Assembly (NCBI GenBank): GCA_016880695.1 | Contig: JAEHCY010000286.1 | Location: forward strand, 1-11,068 | Source: Chromatiaceae bacterium | GTDB lineage: Bacteria; Pseudomonadota; Gammaproteobacteria; Chromatiales; Chromatiaceae | Direction: 5' to 3' | DNA length: 11,068 nt | Shown: in pieces, positions 1-7,430 of the stretch | Layout of the letters: every line of letters starts with the position of its first letter | Numbering within the stretch: position 1 is the first letter of the stretch | Made by a program: the position numbers and the translations under genes | The notes under the pieces: generated by a model | Told to the model about the DNA's origin: nothing | Database searches by the model: none | What the model saw: only the letters and a program-made list of their open reading frames with translations

Positions 1-61
1 GGGGCGGGCGGTGGGCGATTCGCTGCCGGATCTGCTCCGGGCTCAGGCGCTCGAGATCCAT
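1..61 (-). CDS. possible start of a truncated gene running off the left edge
   Basis: An open frame on the minus strand starts with ATG at 61-59 and stays open to base 1, giving 20 codons that begin MDLERLSPEQIRQRI. The residues (alternating charged and hydrophobic, helix-like) look coding. A purine-rich GGGACGCGGG lies directly before the ATG but at a poor distance for a ribosome binding site. The frame is also open upstream to beyond base 140, so a GTG start at 76 or 103 is possible. It would follow the small membrane protein gene by about 76 bases on the same strand. The family cannot be named from 20 residues. Confidence 0.35.
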   Translation of the reverse strand, partial: MDLERLSPEQIRQRIAHRPP

Positions 62-137
62 CCCGCGTCCCGTCACCCAGCGTAGCGAGGCTGCGGGGGC
101 CACCCATTGAACGCCGCAGCCACCCGCAGGATAACCG

Positions 138-371
138 CTAGGCTCGGCTGCGGCGCCGGTCGCGTACCAGTTTCACGGCGAGGACGACCCATGGTAACCC
201 GTGCAGACAGAGATCGAAGATGTCGATGGGCCGGGTCAGGGTGCCTGCGGCCAACATCTTGAGCTTCTCCCAGACGTGGGGCTCAGGAACGAAAGGCGCA
301 AGCCCCAGCAACAGCACCGCGAGCACAAGCGCTCCGAGCGGTACCCTGTCCAGCCAAGACAATAGGCTCAC
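138..371 (-). CDS. small two-helix membrane protein, function unknown
   Basis: The 77-residue protein starts with GTG, and a good ribosome binding site (AGGGGGAA) sits about 4 bases before it, in the 10-base gap after the macrodomain gene. Two hydrophobic stretches are visible: roughly residues 10-28 (VPLGALVLAVLLLGLAPFV) and 53-69 (around GLPWVVLAVKLV). Between them is a polar segment with PEPHVWEKLKML and TRPIDIFDL. The tail, RDRRRSRA, is strongly basic, which by the positive-inside rule puts both ends in the cytoplasm. I recall similar short conserved proteins in other gammaproteobacteria, sometimes labelled RND transporter, but at 77 residues this cannot be an RND pump and no such role should be inferred. 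It is probably co-transcribed with the macrodomain gene. Confidence 0.75.
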   Translation of the reverse strand: MSLLSWLDRVPLGALVLAVLLLGLAPFVPEPHVWEKLKMLAAGTLTRPIDIFDLCLHGLPWVVLAVKLVRDRRRSRA

Positions 372-381
372 TGCGTTCCCC

Positions 382-894
382 CTACGGCTCCGGCTTGCGA
401 GCCGGGCAAAGTTCTTGATAAATGGCAGCGTCGGCGGCGGTGAAACAACAGGCGAGGATGCGGTCGAAACGGCTTTCCCAGGCCCGCATCGCCTCTAGTG
501 CGATGCGGGCAGCTTCCCGTTTCGGATAGCCGTACACCCCCGTGCTAATAGACGGAAATGCCAGGGTGTGCGCTCCCCGCTCGGCCGCCAAGCGGAAGGC
601 GTTGCCGTAGCCACTCTGCAGTAGGGCGGCTTCGTTGTGCCCCCCGCCGTGCCAGACGGGACCGACCACGTGGATGATCCACTTCGCCGGCAGGCGAAAG
701 CCGGGGGTGATGCGCGCCTCGCCCGTGGGGCAGCCACCCAAGGTGCGGCAGAGTCGGAGAAGATCCGGACCGGCCGCACGATGGATGGCGCCATCCACCC
801 CGCCGCCTCCGCAGAGAGTCGGGTTGGCGGCATTGACAATGGCATCGACCTCGAACCGGGTGATATCGCCGATTCGGATTCCTATCTTTCCCAT
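382..894 (-). CDS. YmdB-type macrodomain protein (O-acetyl-ADP-ribose deacetylase family)
   Basis: The protein is one macrodomain of 170 residues, close in length to E. coli YmdB. Family motifs are clear: [17 protein letters not shown] (9-25), the glycine loop [15 protein letters not shown] (29-43), [10 protein letters not shown] (75-84) and the phosphate loop [10 protein letters not shown] (115-124). Asn24 and Asp34 match the residues important for catalysis in YmdB. Family members bind ADP-ribose and hydrolyse O-acetyl-ADP-ribose or ADP-ribosyl esters; E. coli YmdB also modulates RNase III. A role here is inferred from family only. I chose the start at 894 because AAGGGGAG lies 8 bases before it and the protein then aligns with YmdB from its first residues. 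An ATG at 915, also preceded by GGGAGGGG, would add seven residues. Confidence 0.92.
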   Translation of the reverse strand: MGKIGIRIGDITRFEVDAIVNAANPTLCGGGGVDGAIHRAAGPDLLRLCRTLGGCPTGEARITPGFRLPAKWIIHVVGPVWHGGGHNEAALLQSGYGNAFRLAAERGAHTLAFPSISTGVYGYPKREAARIALEAMRAWESRFDRILACCFTAADAAIYQELCPARKPEP

Positions 895-928
895 CGCGGC
901 GACTCCCCTTACCATTGCCCCTCCCGAT

Positions 929-960
929 ACCGCCGGACCACTTTACCCAATATCGGCGGT
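929..960. repeat. inverted repeat between divergent genes
   Basis: ACCGCCG (929-935) is matched by CGGCGGT (954-960) around an 18-base centre. A second overlapping pair, GGACC (935-939) and GGTCC (958-962), can form instead. It sits between the divergent macrodomain and DUF3301 genes and overlaps the candidate promoter, so it could be an operator or simply a structured leader. Confidence 0.3.
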
Positions 961-975
961 CCCCACCAATAGCAA
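947..975 (-). promoter_or_regulatory. possible sigma70-type promoter for the macrodomain operon
   Basis: On the minus strand TTGCTA (975-970) and TATTGG (952-947) are separated by 17 bases, 4/6 and 3/6 matches to the consensus. It lies in the 86-base divergent gap before the macrodomain gene, about 55 bases from its start. Weak matches like this occur by chance, so it is only a candidate. Confidence 0.28.
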
Positions 976-980
976 GGCCG

Positions 981-1295
981 ATGGACAACCTGCTCGCGCT
1001 CTCTGCCCTGATTCTGCTCGGCTGGTTCTGGCTCGACAGCCTGCGCGCCCGTGAGATCGCCACCGGCATAGGCCGCGCGGCCTGCGAGCGGCGGAACCTC
1101 CAATTCCTCGACCAGACCGTGTCGTTATACCGCCTGGGTGTGCGCCGACGCGCGGATCGGTTGCGCTGGCGCCGGGTGTATCGGTTCGACTTCAGCGAGG
1201 AAGGCGTCGGAAGGCACACCGGTTACTTGATCCTGGTGGGCCTGGAGCTCGAAGAGCTGACCCTGGGTCTACCCCAGCACCCGAGCGACGCCTGA
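981..1295 (+). CDS. DUF3301-family single-helix membrane protein
   Basis: The protein is 104 residues. It begins with a hydrophobic anchor (about residues 3-18, NLLALSALILLGWFWL), followed by a charged soluble part containing ARREIATG-like and arginine-rich segments and then WRRVYRFDFSEEGVGRHTGYL. The overall pattern (N-terminal anchor, DSLRAREIA, CERRNLQFLDQTVSLYRL, YRFDFS) is that of the DUF3301 family of gammaproteobacteria, whose function is unknown. The start at 981 is chosen because the anchor begins there and AAGG lies just upstream; the frame is open further upstream but that part is proline-rich and not conserved-looking. Its stop is one base from the sspB stop on the other strand. 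Confidence 0.82.
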   Translation: MDNLLALSALILLGWFWLDSLRAREIATGIGRAACERRNLQFLDQTVSLYRLGVRRRADRLRWRRVYRFDFSEEGVGRHTGYLILVGLELEELTLGLPQHPSDA

Positions 1296-1296
1296 G

Positions 1297-1704
1297 CTAC
1301 TTGATCACCTTGAGCGTTGGGCGGTCCCTAGGGGGCCGCGGCGGTTCGGGCTCGGCATCGGGCGGGGTTGGCTCCGCCTGCGGCTCTTCTTCCGCGGGAA
1401 ACAGCATGCCCCGGCCGTTCTCGTGCGCGTAGATACCCAGCACGGCCGCGGGGGGCACCCTCACCTCCATGGCCACCCCGCTGAAGCGGGCACCAAAGCG
1501 GACCTCTTGATTGCCGAGGTCAAGGTTACGAACCGCGGTGGGGCTGAGATTCAGCACGATCTTGCCTTCCTGCACGAACTGGGTCGGCACGATCACCCCC
1601 GCAACGCCTGCATCCACGAGCATGTAGGGGGTGAAACCGTTGTCGACGATCCAGTCGTAGAAGGCCCGGATCAGATAGGGCCGGGTCGAGGTCATTGGCG
1701 CCAT
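1297..1704 (-). CDS. sspB: SspB, ClpXP adaptor (stringent starvation protein B)
   Basis: SspB binds ssrA-tagged peptides from stalled ribosomes and delivers them to the ClpXP protease. The 135-residue protein has the expected parts. A folded substrate-binding domain covers about residues 5-105, with STRPYLIRAFYDWIVDNGFTPY, NLSPTAVRNL and the conserved region ending GIYAHENGRGMLF. A disordered linker rich in Pro and Glu follows (about 106-127). The last residues, RPTLKVIK, match the short C-terminal ClpX-docking motif of E. coli SspB. It lies 17 bases after sspA on the same strand, the usual operon arrangement. The ATG at 1704 has only a weak ribosome binding site; the ATG at 1695 is an alternative, so coupling to sspA translation is likely. 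Confidence 0.95.
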   Translation of the reverse strand: MAPMTSTRPYLIRAFYDWIVDNGFTPYMLVDAGVAGVIVPTQFVQEGKIVLNLSPTAVRNLDLGNQEVRFGARFSGVAMEVRVPPAAVLGIYAHENGRGMLFPAEEEPQAEPTPPDAEPEPPRPPRDRPTLKVIK

Positions 1705-1721
1705 CGCCAGATCAGGGCCGG

Positions 1722-2354
1722 CTAGGCGGCCTCCCGCATGTCACGCTCATCCTCGGTCAGGCTGGCGCGAAAACCCTCCCGCTCGAACAGACGTGTGGCG
1801 TACTCATGAACCGCCCGCGCCTGTACCGGGAGCTCAACCCCTAGCGCAGGCAGTCGCCACAGCAACGGCGCGATGCTGCAGTCGACGAGCGAGAATTCGT
1901 CGCTCATGAAGTAGGGCTTGGCGGCAAACACCGGTGCCGTTGCTAACAGGCTCTCGCGCAGTTCCTTGCGACCCCGCGCCACCTCAGGGGCGGTGCCTTT
2001 GTCGATGAGGTCCGCCAGCTTGTACCAGTCCCGGTCGACGCGATACATGTAGAGCCGGGCGCTGGCGCGGGAGACAGGATCGACGGGCAGCAGGGGGGGA
2101 TGGGGAAAACGCTCGTCGAGATACTCCATGATGATGCGCGATTCGTAGAGCCGGAGATCCCGGTCCACCAACGTAGGCACCGTGCCGTAGGGGTTGAAGT
2201 CCATCAGCTCATCGCGCAGGTTCGCCACATCGACGTCGACCACATCACAGGCGATACCCTTTTCCGCGAGCACCATGCGTACCCGGTGACAATAGGGACA
2301 CTTGGAATCTGAGTACAGAATCATCACGGATCTCTTGCTAGCCGACAGTGACAT
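1722..2354 (-). CDS. sspA: SspA, RNA polymerase-associated stringent starvation protein A
   Basis: The protein (210 residues) has the glutathione-S-transferase fold. An N-terminal thioredoxin-like domain covers about 10-85 and an all-helical C-terminal domain follows. KRSVM, NPYGTVPTLVDRDL, YESRIIMEYLDERFPHPPL and FMSDEFSLVDCSIAPLLWRLP are typical of SspA. Pro84-His85-Pro86 corresponds to the surface PHP patch needed by E. coli SspA to work with RNA polymerase. Unlike E. coli SspA, residues 19-22 are CPYC, a glutaredoxin-type dithiol. The start at 2354 is chosen because GGGAG lies 8 bases upstream and the sequence then begins like E. coli SspA; a GTG at 2375 would add seven residues. The role in starvation and acid stress is from the family. 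Confidence 0.95.
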   Translation of the reverse strand: MSLSASKRSVMILYSDSKCPYCHRVRMVLAEKGIACDVVDVDVANLRDELMDFNPYGTVPTLVDRDLRLYESRIIMEYLDERFPHPPLLPVDPVSRASARLYMYRVDRDWYKLADLIDKGTAPEVARGRKELRESLLATAPVFAAKPYFMSDEFSLVDCSIAPLLWRLPALGVELPVQARAVHEYATRLFEREGFRASLTEDERDMREAA

Positions 2355-2374
2355 GATTATCGCTCCCGCGACCA

Positions 2375-2394
2375 CAGACGGGCAGTCTGCCCGT
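2375..2394. repeat. two mutually exclusive small hairpins in the sspA leader
   Basis: CAGAC (2375-2379) pairs with GTCTG (2385-2389). Alternatively ACGGGC (2378-2383) pairs with GCCCGT (2389-2394), within a 17-base near-perfect palindrome. The two foldings share bases, so only one can form. They lie 21-40 bases upstream of the sspA start, between it and the petC terminator. No U-run follows on the sspA strand, so this is not an ordinary terminator; an operator or leader element is possible. Confidence 0.35.
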
Positions 2395-2423
2395 GAAAAC
2401 CGCGGAGACGCCCGCCCGAACAG

Positions 2424-2461
2424 AAAAAGGGCGCATAGGTCGATGATAACCGATGCGCCCT
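2424..2461 (-). terminator. intrinsic terminator of the petABC operon
   Basis: On the minus strand, 24 bases after the petC stop, a 13-base stem (2461-2449 with 2440-2428, one mismatch) encloses an 8-base loop. It is followed by a TTTTTCTG tract (from 2428 down). This is a strong Rho-independent terminator and separates petABC from sspAB, implying that sspA has its own promoter or depends on read-through. Confidence 0.87.
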
Positions 2462-2485
2462 CACTTTAGGCGGAAGTCAACAGCG

Positions 2486-3229
2486 TCAGTGCACGTCCTT
2501 CCAGTATTCCTTCTTCAGGGCATAGGCCAACACGAAGAACACCGCCAGGAACAGCAGCACATAGACCCCCAGTCGCTGGCGCTCAAGCTGCATGGGCTCG
2601 CCCGCATAGGTCAGGAAGGCCGTGAGGTCACGCACCATGCGGTCGTATTCTGCCGGCGCTAGACTCCCCTTGGAAGCGGCTTCGAAGTGATCGAATACCT
2701 TCGTCGTATGCCCTGCAGCGTCCTTGTGCTCCTGGTAAACCGCCTTTTGCACCCCCTGGAGTAGCTGGAGCACATGGGGCATACCCACGTCGGGGAACAC
2801 GGTGTTATTGACCCCGTAGGGGCGTGCCGGATCAGCGTAGAAGCTCTTCAGATAACTGTACACCCAATCGGGGGAACGCCATCGGGTCACCAGGGTGAGG
2901 TCCGGAACCGCCGTGCCAAACCACTTCTCGGCCTCCTCGGGCCGCATCGAGGTGGTCATCTGCGAGCCCGCGTTGGCGTCGGTGAACACGAAGTTCTCCA
3001 TCACCTGGGCGTCGGTGAGACCGGCATCCGCCGCCAAACGGTTCCAGCGCAGGTACTGCAGCGAGTGGCAACCCATGCAGTGGTTGACGAAGACCTGCGC
3101 GCCGCGCTGCAGGGATGCCTGGTCGGCGAGGTTGATGTTGGCCGATTCCAGGGCAACTCCCCCTCCACCCGATGCGACGCCGAAGGCGGGAGCGATGAGA
3201 AGCATCGAGGCGATGATGAGCTTTTTCAT
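2486..3229 (-). CDS. petC: cytochrome c1 of the bc1 complex
   Basis: Cytochrome c1 takes electrons from the Rieske protein and passes them to soluble cytochrome c on the periplasmic side. The 247-residue protein has a signal peptide (about 1-20, MKKLIIASMLLIAPAFG), the covalent haem site CMGCH (51-55), the conserved Pro-Asp-Leu at 109-111, the axial Met150 in DVGMPH, and a C-terminal anchor helix (about 221-238) followed by a basic tail. The start at 3229 is preferred over an upstream GTG or other codon because it begins the signal peptide, overlaps the petB stop as ATGA, and follows GGAGAGGG. It is the last gene of petABC and ends just before a strong terminator. All expected haem ligands are present. 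Confidence 0.97.
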   Translation of the reverse strand: MKKLIIASMLLIAPAFGVASGGGGVALESANINLADQASLQRGAQVFVNHCMGCHSLQYLRWNRLAADAGLTDAQVMENFVFTDANAGSQMTTSMRPEEAEKWFGTAVPDLTLVTRWRSPDWVYSYLKSFYADPARPYGVNNTVFPDVGMPHVLQLLQGVQKAVYQEHKDAAGHTTKVFDHFEAASKGSLAPAEYDRMVRDLTAFLTYAGEPMQLERQRLGVYVLLFLAVFFVLAYALKKEYWKDVH

Positions 3230-4476
3230 TCCGTCACCCTCTCCGGGACTGGCTTGGTTTTGTCGATCTTGGAGTACCAAGGCATCAGCAGGAAGAACAG
3301 GAAGTAGAGCACGGTGAAGATCTGGGATAGCAGCGTCCTAAGCGGCGTGGCCGATATCATGCCGAGCCAGGCCAACACCACGAAGGAGACGGCGAAAATC
3401 GCGAGGGCAATCTTGAACGCCGGCCCCTTGTAGCGAATCGACTTAACCGGGCTGCGATCGAGCCAGGGGAGCACGAACATGATCAGGATGGCCGCGAACA
3501 TCACCACCACGCCGGGGAACTGGGAGCCGAACATGGGGGGCACCGCCCGCAGCATGGCGTAGTAGGGTGTGAAGTACCAGACCGGTGCGATGTGCGCAGG
3601 GGTTTGCAGCGGATTCGCCGGTTGGAAGTTCGGCGGCTCGAGGAACAGCCCGAAGAAGTCCGGCGCGAAGAACACCACCGCGGAGAACAAGAACAGGAAA
3701 CCCACCACCCCGGCGATGTCCTTGACCGAGTAATAGGGATGGAAGGGGATGCCGTCCGCCGGCGCCTTGTCGTCCCAGCGGTTGCCCTTGGGCCCGTACT
3801 TGATCTCGATGCCGTCCGGATTGTTGGAACCGGTCTTGTGCAGGGCCACGATATGGATGAACACCAGGGCCGCCAGCACGAAGGGCACCAGGAAGTGGAA
3901 GGCGAAGAACCGATTGAGGGTCACATCCGAGATGACGTAGTCGCCACGCACCCACACCGACAGGTCTTCGCCGACGACCGGAACCGCCGCAAACAGGTTC
4001 ACGATCACCTGAGCACCCCAGAACGACATCTGCCCCCAAGGCAATAGGTAGCCGAAAAAGGCCGTCGCCATCATCGCCAGATAGATAACCATTCCGAGTA
4101 TCCACAGCAGCTCGCGGGGCTTGCGATACGAGCCGTACATCAACCCGCGAAACATGTGCAGGTAGACCACGATGAAGAAGGCTGAGGACCCGGTGGAATG
4201 CAGATACCGGATCAGCCAACCCCAATCCACGTCGCGCATGATGTACTCGACGGAGGCGAAGGCGTCCGCCGCGGAGGGCTTGTAGCTCATTGCCAGCCAG
4301 ACCCCTGTCAGGATCTGGATCACCAAGGCCAACATGGCGAGAGAGCCGAAGAAGTACCAGAAGTTGAAGTTCTTGGGGGCGTAGTACTCGGCCAGATGCT
4401 CCTTCCACACCTTGGTGAGTGGGAAGCGCTCGTCGATCCAGCCGAGGAACCCGGAGGTGGATGTCTGCTCACTCAT
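3226..4476 (-). CDS. petB: cytochrome b of the bc1 complex
   Basis: This 416-residue membrane subunit carries both b haems and the two quinone sites. The haem ligands are His93 and His107 in one helix and His194 and His208 in another. The spacing of 14 in both pairs is that of bc1 cytochrome b (cytochrome b6 has 15 in the second pair). About eight hydrophobic helices are visible. The Qo-site motif reads PVWY (298-301), followed by FTPYYAMLR, where mitochondria and alphaproteobacteria have PEWY. TGATG overlaps the petA stop by one base, and AAAGGAG lies 8 bases before the ATG, so translation is probably coupled. The protein is full-length and has no helix 8 truncation, unlike split b6/subunit IV systems. 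Confidence 0.98.
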   Translation of the reverse strand: MSEQTSTSGFLGWIDERFPLTKVWKEHLAEYYAPKNFNFWYFFGSLAMLALVIQILTGVWLAMSYKPSAADAFASVEYIMRDVDWGWLIRYLHSTGSSAFFIVVYLHMFRGLMYGSYRKPRELLWILGMVIYLAMMATAFFGYLLPWGQMSFWGAQVIVNLFAAVPVVGEDLSVWVRGDYVISDVTLNRFFAFHFLVPFVLAALVFIHIVALHKTGSNNPDGIEIKYGPKGNRWDDKAPADGIPFHPYYSVKDIAGVVGFLFLFSAVVFFAPDFFGLFLEPPNFQPANPLQTPAHIAPVWYFTPYYAMLRAVPPMFGSQFPGVVVMFAAILIMFVLPWLDRSPVKSIRYKGPAFKIALAIFAVSFVVLAWLGMISATPLRTLLSQIFTVLYFLFFLLMPWYSKIDKTKPVPERVTE

Positions 4477-5069
4477 CAGGCTGCTCCTTTATCCTCACCG
4501 ACCAGGATGACCTTGTCTGACAGATAGACGTACTTGGGGATTTCCAGATTCGCGGGTGCCGGTACGCCCTTGTAGACTCGCCCGGCCAGATCGAAGCGGG
4601 AGCCGTGACAGGGGCAGAAAAACCCGCCCTTCCACTCCGCGCCGAGATCCGCGGGCGCGAAATCCGGTCGATAGGTCGGCGCGCACCCGAGGTGGGTACA
4701 GATCCCGATGGCAACAAGATGCTCCGGCTTGATGGAGCGCTGCGGATTCTTGCAGTAGGGCGGCTGCTTCGACGCCTCCGATGCCGGATCGAGCAACTGC
4801 GAATCCAGGGTCGGCAACGCCGCCAGCATCTCGGGCGTGCGGTTGACGACCCACACCGGCTTGCCGCGCCATTTGACCCGGAGCAGTGCACCGGGCTCCA
4901 ACTTACTGATATCCGCTTCCACGGGTGCGCCGGCCGCTTTAGCCTTCGCACTCGGATTCATGGAGGCCAGGAACGGGACCGCTACATAGCCGGCCCCCAC
5001 GGCCCCCATCACACTGGTGGCGGCAACCAGTACGCGCCGCCGTTTCCTATCCACACCTTGTGCACTCAT
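4476..5069 (-). CDS. petA: Rieske iron-sulfur protein of the bc1 complex
   Basis: The 197-residue subunit holds the [2Fe-2S] cluster that accepts the first electron from quinol. Ligand motifs are CTHLGC (Cys124, His126, Cys129) and CPCHGS (Cys152, Cys154, His155); Cys129 and Cys154 would form the disulfide, leaving Cys124, His126, Cys152 and His155 as ligands. The N-terminus has a twin-arginine signal-anchor (DRKRRRVLVAATS, then a hydrophobic helix to about residue 36), as in other bacterial Rieske proteins exported folded by Tat. The ATG at 5069 was chosen because it starts just before the RR motif and is preceded by CGGGGGC; an ATG at 5108 would add 13 residues without family support. It is the first gene of petABC. 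Confidence 0.97.
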   Translation of the reverse strand: MSAQGVDRKRRRVLVAATSVMGAVGAGYVAVPFLASMNPSAKAKAAGAPVEADISKLEPGALLRVKWRGKPVWVVNRTPEMLAALPTLDSQLLDPASEASKQPPYCKNPQRSIKPEHLVAIGICTHLGCAPTYRPDFAPADLGAEWKGGFFCPCHGSRFDLAGRVYKGVPAPANLEIPKYVYLSDKVILVGEDKGAA

Positions 5070-5145
5070 GACTTGTTGCCCCCGGTAGGCCGGATGGATG
5101 CGCCCCATCCCTGTCGGACGCCGAGCATCCTTCAGTTAGGATTTG

Positions 5146-5173
5146 AGAATATAGGAATGGACTGCAAAACAAA
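5146..5173 (-). promoter_or_regulatory. candidate promoter for petABC
   Basis: In the AT-richer gap before petA, the minus strand carries TTTGTT (5173-5168) and TATTCT (5151-5146) with 16 bases between. The match to sigma70 is moderate. The A/T content of this stretch stands out against its surroundings, which supports a promoter somewhere here, but the exact hexamers are uncertain. Confidence 0.35.
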
Positions 5174-5223
5174 CGTGAATTTTCCATCAACTCGCGCGCG
5201 GCGGTCAAGGTGATTTGAGCCAC

Positions 5224-5979
5224 TCACGCGGGGTTGGGGACCTCGAAATACCGGTGCTGCAATCCGAAGCGCTCCGCCAGATGCGCACCCAGGGCCTGCA
5301 CGCCGTAGCGCTCGGTGGCGTGATGCCCGGCGGCGAAGTAATCCAAGCCGAGCTCACGGGCCTGATGCGCCGTTCGCTCAGAGATCTCGCCGCTCAGATA
5401 GGCATCCACCCCCAGCGCGGCGGCCTCCTCGATGAGATCCTGAGCGCCTCCGGTGCACCAGGAGAGCGTCTGGATCGGCCGATCGCTTCCCGCCGCGATA
5501 TGCACCGGTGACCGGCCCAGAGCCGCGGCGATAGCTCGGGCGAACTCATCGGCCAGGGTGGGCCCGGCGAGGCAGCCCCGCCACAGTAACCCCTTGCCGG
5601 CGGCGGTGGCCGTTGCCTCCCGTAAACCAAGCACACGACCCAACTGGCGGTTGTTGCCAAATTCCGGGTGCGCGTCCAATGGCAGATGGTAGGCGAGCAG
5701 ACCCACCCCCGCTCCCATCAGGCTGCGCACCCGACGACCCTTCATGCCCACCAGGACGGGGGATTCACCCCGCCAGAAATACCCATGGTGAACCAGCAGC
5801 AGGTCCGCACCCCACCCGATCGCAGCATCAATCAAGGCCTGGCATGCACTCACCCCTGTGGCGATGCGCCGAACCGGGCGTTCGCCCTCAACCTGCAGGC
5901 CGTTCGGGCAGTAATCGTCGAAGCGACTCGTCTCGAGCAGTGTGTCGCAATAGGCCTGAAGCTCCGCCGGTTCGATCAC
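5224..5979 (-). CDS. Nif3/YbgI-type dinuclear metal centre protein
   Basis: This matches the YbgI/Nif3 family: hexameric cytosolic proteins with a two-metal site. Family members are often called GTP cyclohydrolase I type 2, but their true reaction is unsettled. From the GTG at 5979 the protein has 251 residues, close to E. coli YbgI (247). Metal-binding motifs are HHGYFWRGE (64-72), YHLPLDAHPEFGNN (97-110; His98, Asp102) and AGHHATERYG near the C-terminus. DYCPNGLQVEG and the ending VPNPA are also typical. No ATG is available near the N-terminus; GTG at 5979 is preceded by AGCGGGA and fits the family start, while TTG at 6036 would add 19 residues. It is divergent from the protease gene and upstream of petABC on the same strand, 154 bases away. 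Confidence 0.92.
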   Translation of the reverse strand: MIEPAELQAYCDTLLETSRFDDYCPNGLQVEGERPVRRIATGVSACQALIDAAIGWGADLLLVHHGYFWRGESPVLVGMKGRRVRSLMGAGVGLLAYHLPLDAHPEFGNNRQLGRVLGLREATATAAGKGLLWRGCLAGPTLADEFARAIAAALGRSPVHIAAGSDRPIQTLSWCTGGAQDLIEEAAALGVDAYLSGEISERTAHQARELGLDYFAAGHHATERYGVQALGAHLAERFGLQHRYFEVPNPA

Positions 5980-6138
5980 GGCCGTCCCGCTCGCCAAAAC
6001 ATCACGCACCAAGGGTTCACAGACTGCTTGCGGCAACGCCTCGAAGTCGGTGCGCCTATTATGCGATCATGCAACCGCTCTAGAACTGACTAAACGCAAT
6101 TAACCTTCACCTTCGGGCGCCCCGCGATCCAAACCCGC

Positions 6139-7281
<1,143 letters not shown>

Positions 7282-7361
7282 GCGGCTGGGAAAAAAAGCG
7301 TCGCGAGCGGTCCGCGCACAGGTCCCAGGGCTCGATGATGGACCCCGGGGCTGACTCGCAC

Positions 7362-7389
7362 AAAAAAACGCCCGGCGCGGAGCCGGGCG
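7362..7389 (-). terminator. intrinsic terminator after phaB
   Basis: On the minus strand a perfect 8-base stem, CGCCCGGC with GCCGGGCG, encloses a 5-base loop and is followed directly by seven T. It lies about 40 bases after the phaB stop and ends the phaP-phaB transcript. A second minus-strand T7 tract (7297-7291) follows about 65 bases later behind a weaker CGCG stem, perhaps a backup that shields the convergent protease gene. Confidence 0.92.
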
Positions 7390-7430
7390 AGTGCTCTTCT
7401 CGGATTTCGAGAGAGACGAGGAGGACTAGC

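Noticed and set aside
545..1219. A 224-residue minus-strand frame spanning the macrodomain and DUF3301 genes
   Set aside because: It is extremely arginine-rich, crosses two better-supported genes and lacks a start signal.
3443..4408. A 321-residue open frame in another phase of petB
   Set aside because: It is an arginine/glycine-rich shadow of the cytochrome b gene, which has all its haem ligands in the main frame.
7291..7297. The A7 tract after the protease gene as a plus-strand terminator
   Set aside because: On the plus strand it is an A-run, not a T-run; it could only serve the minus strand, where the stem before it is weak.
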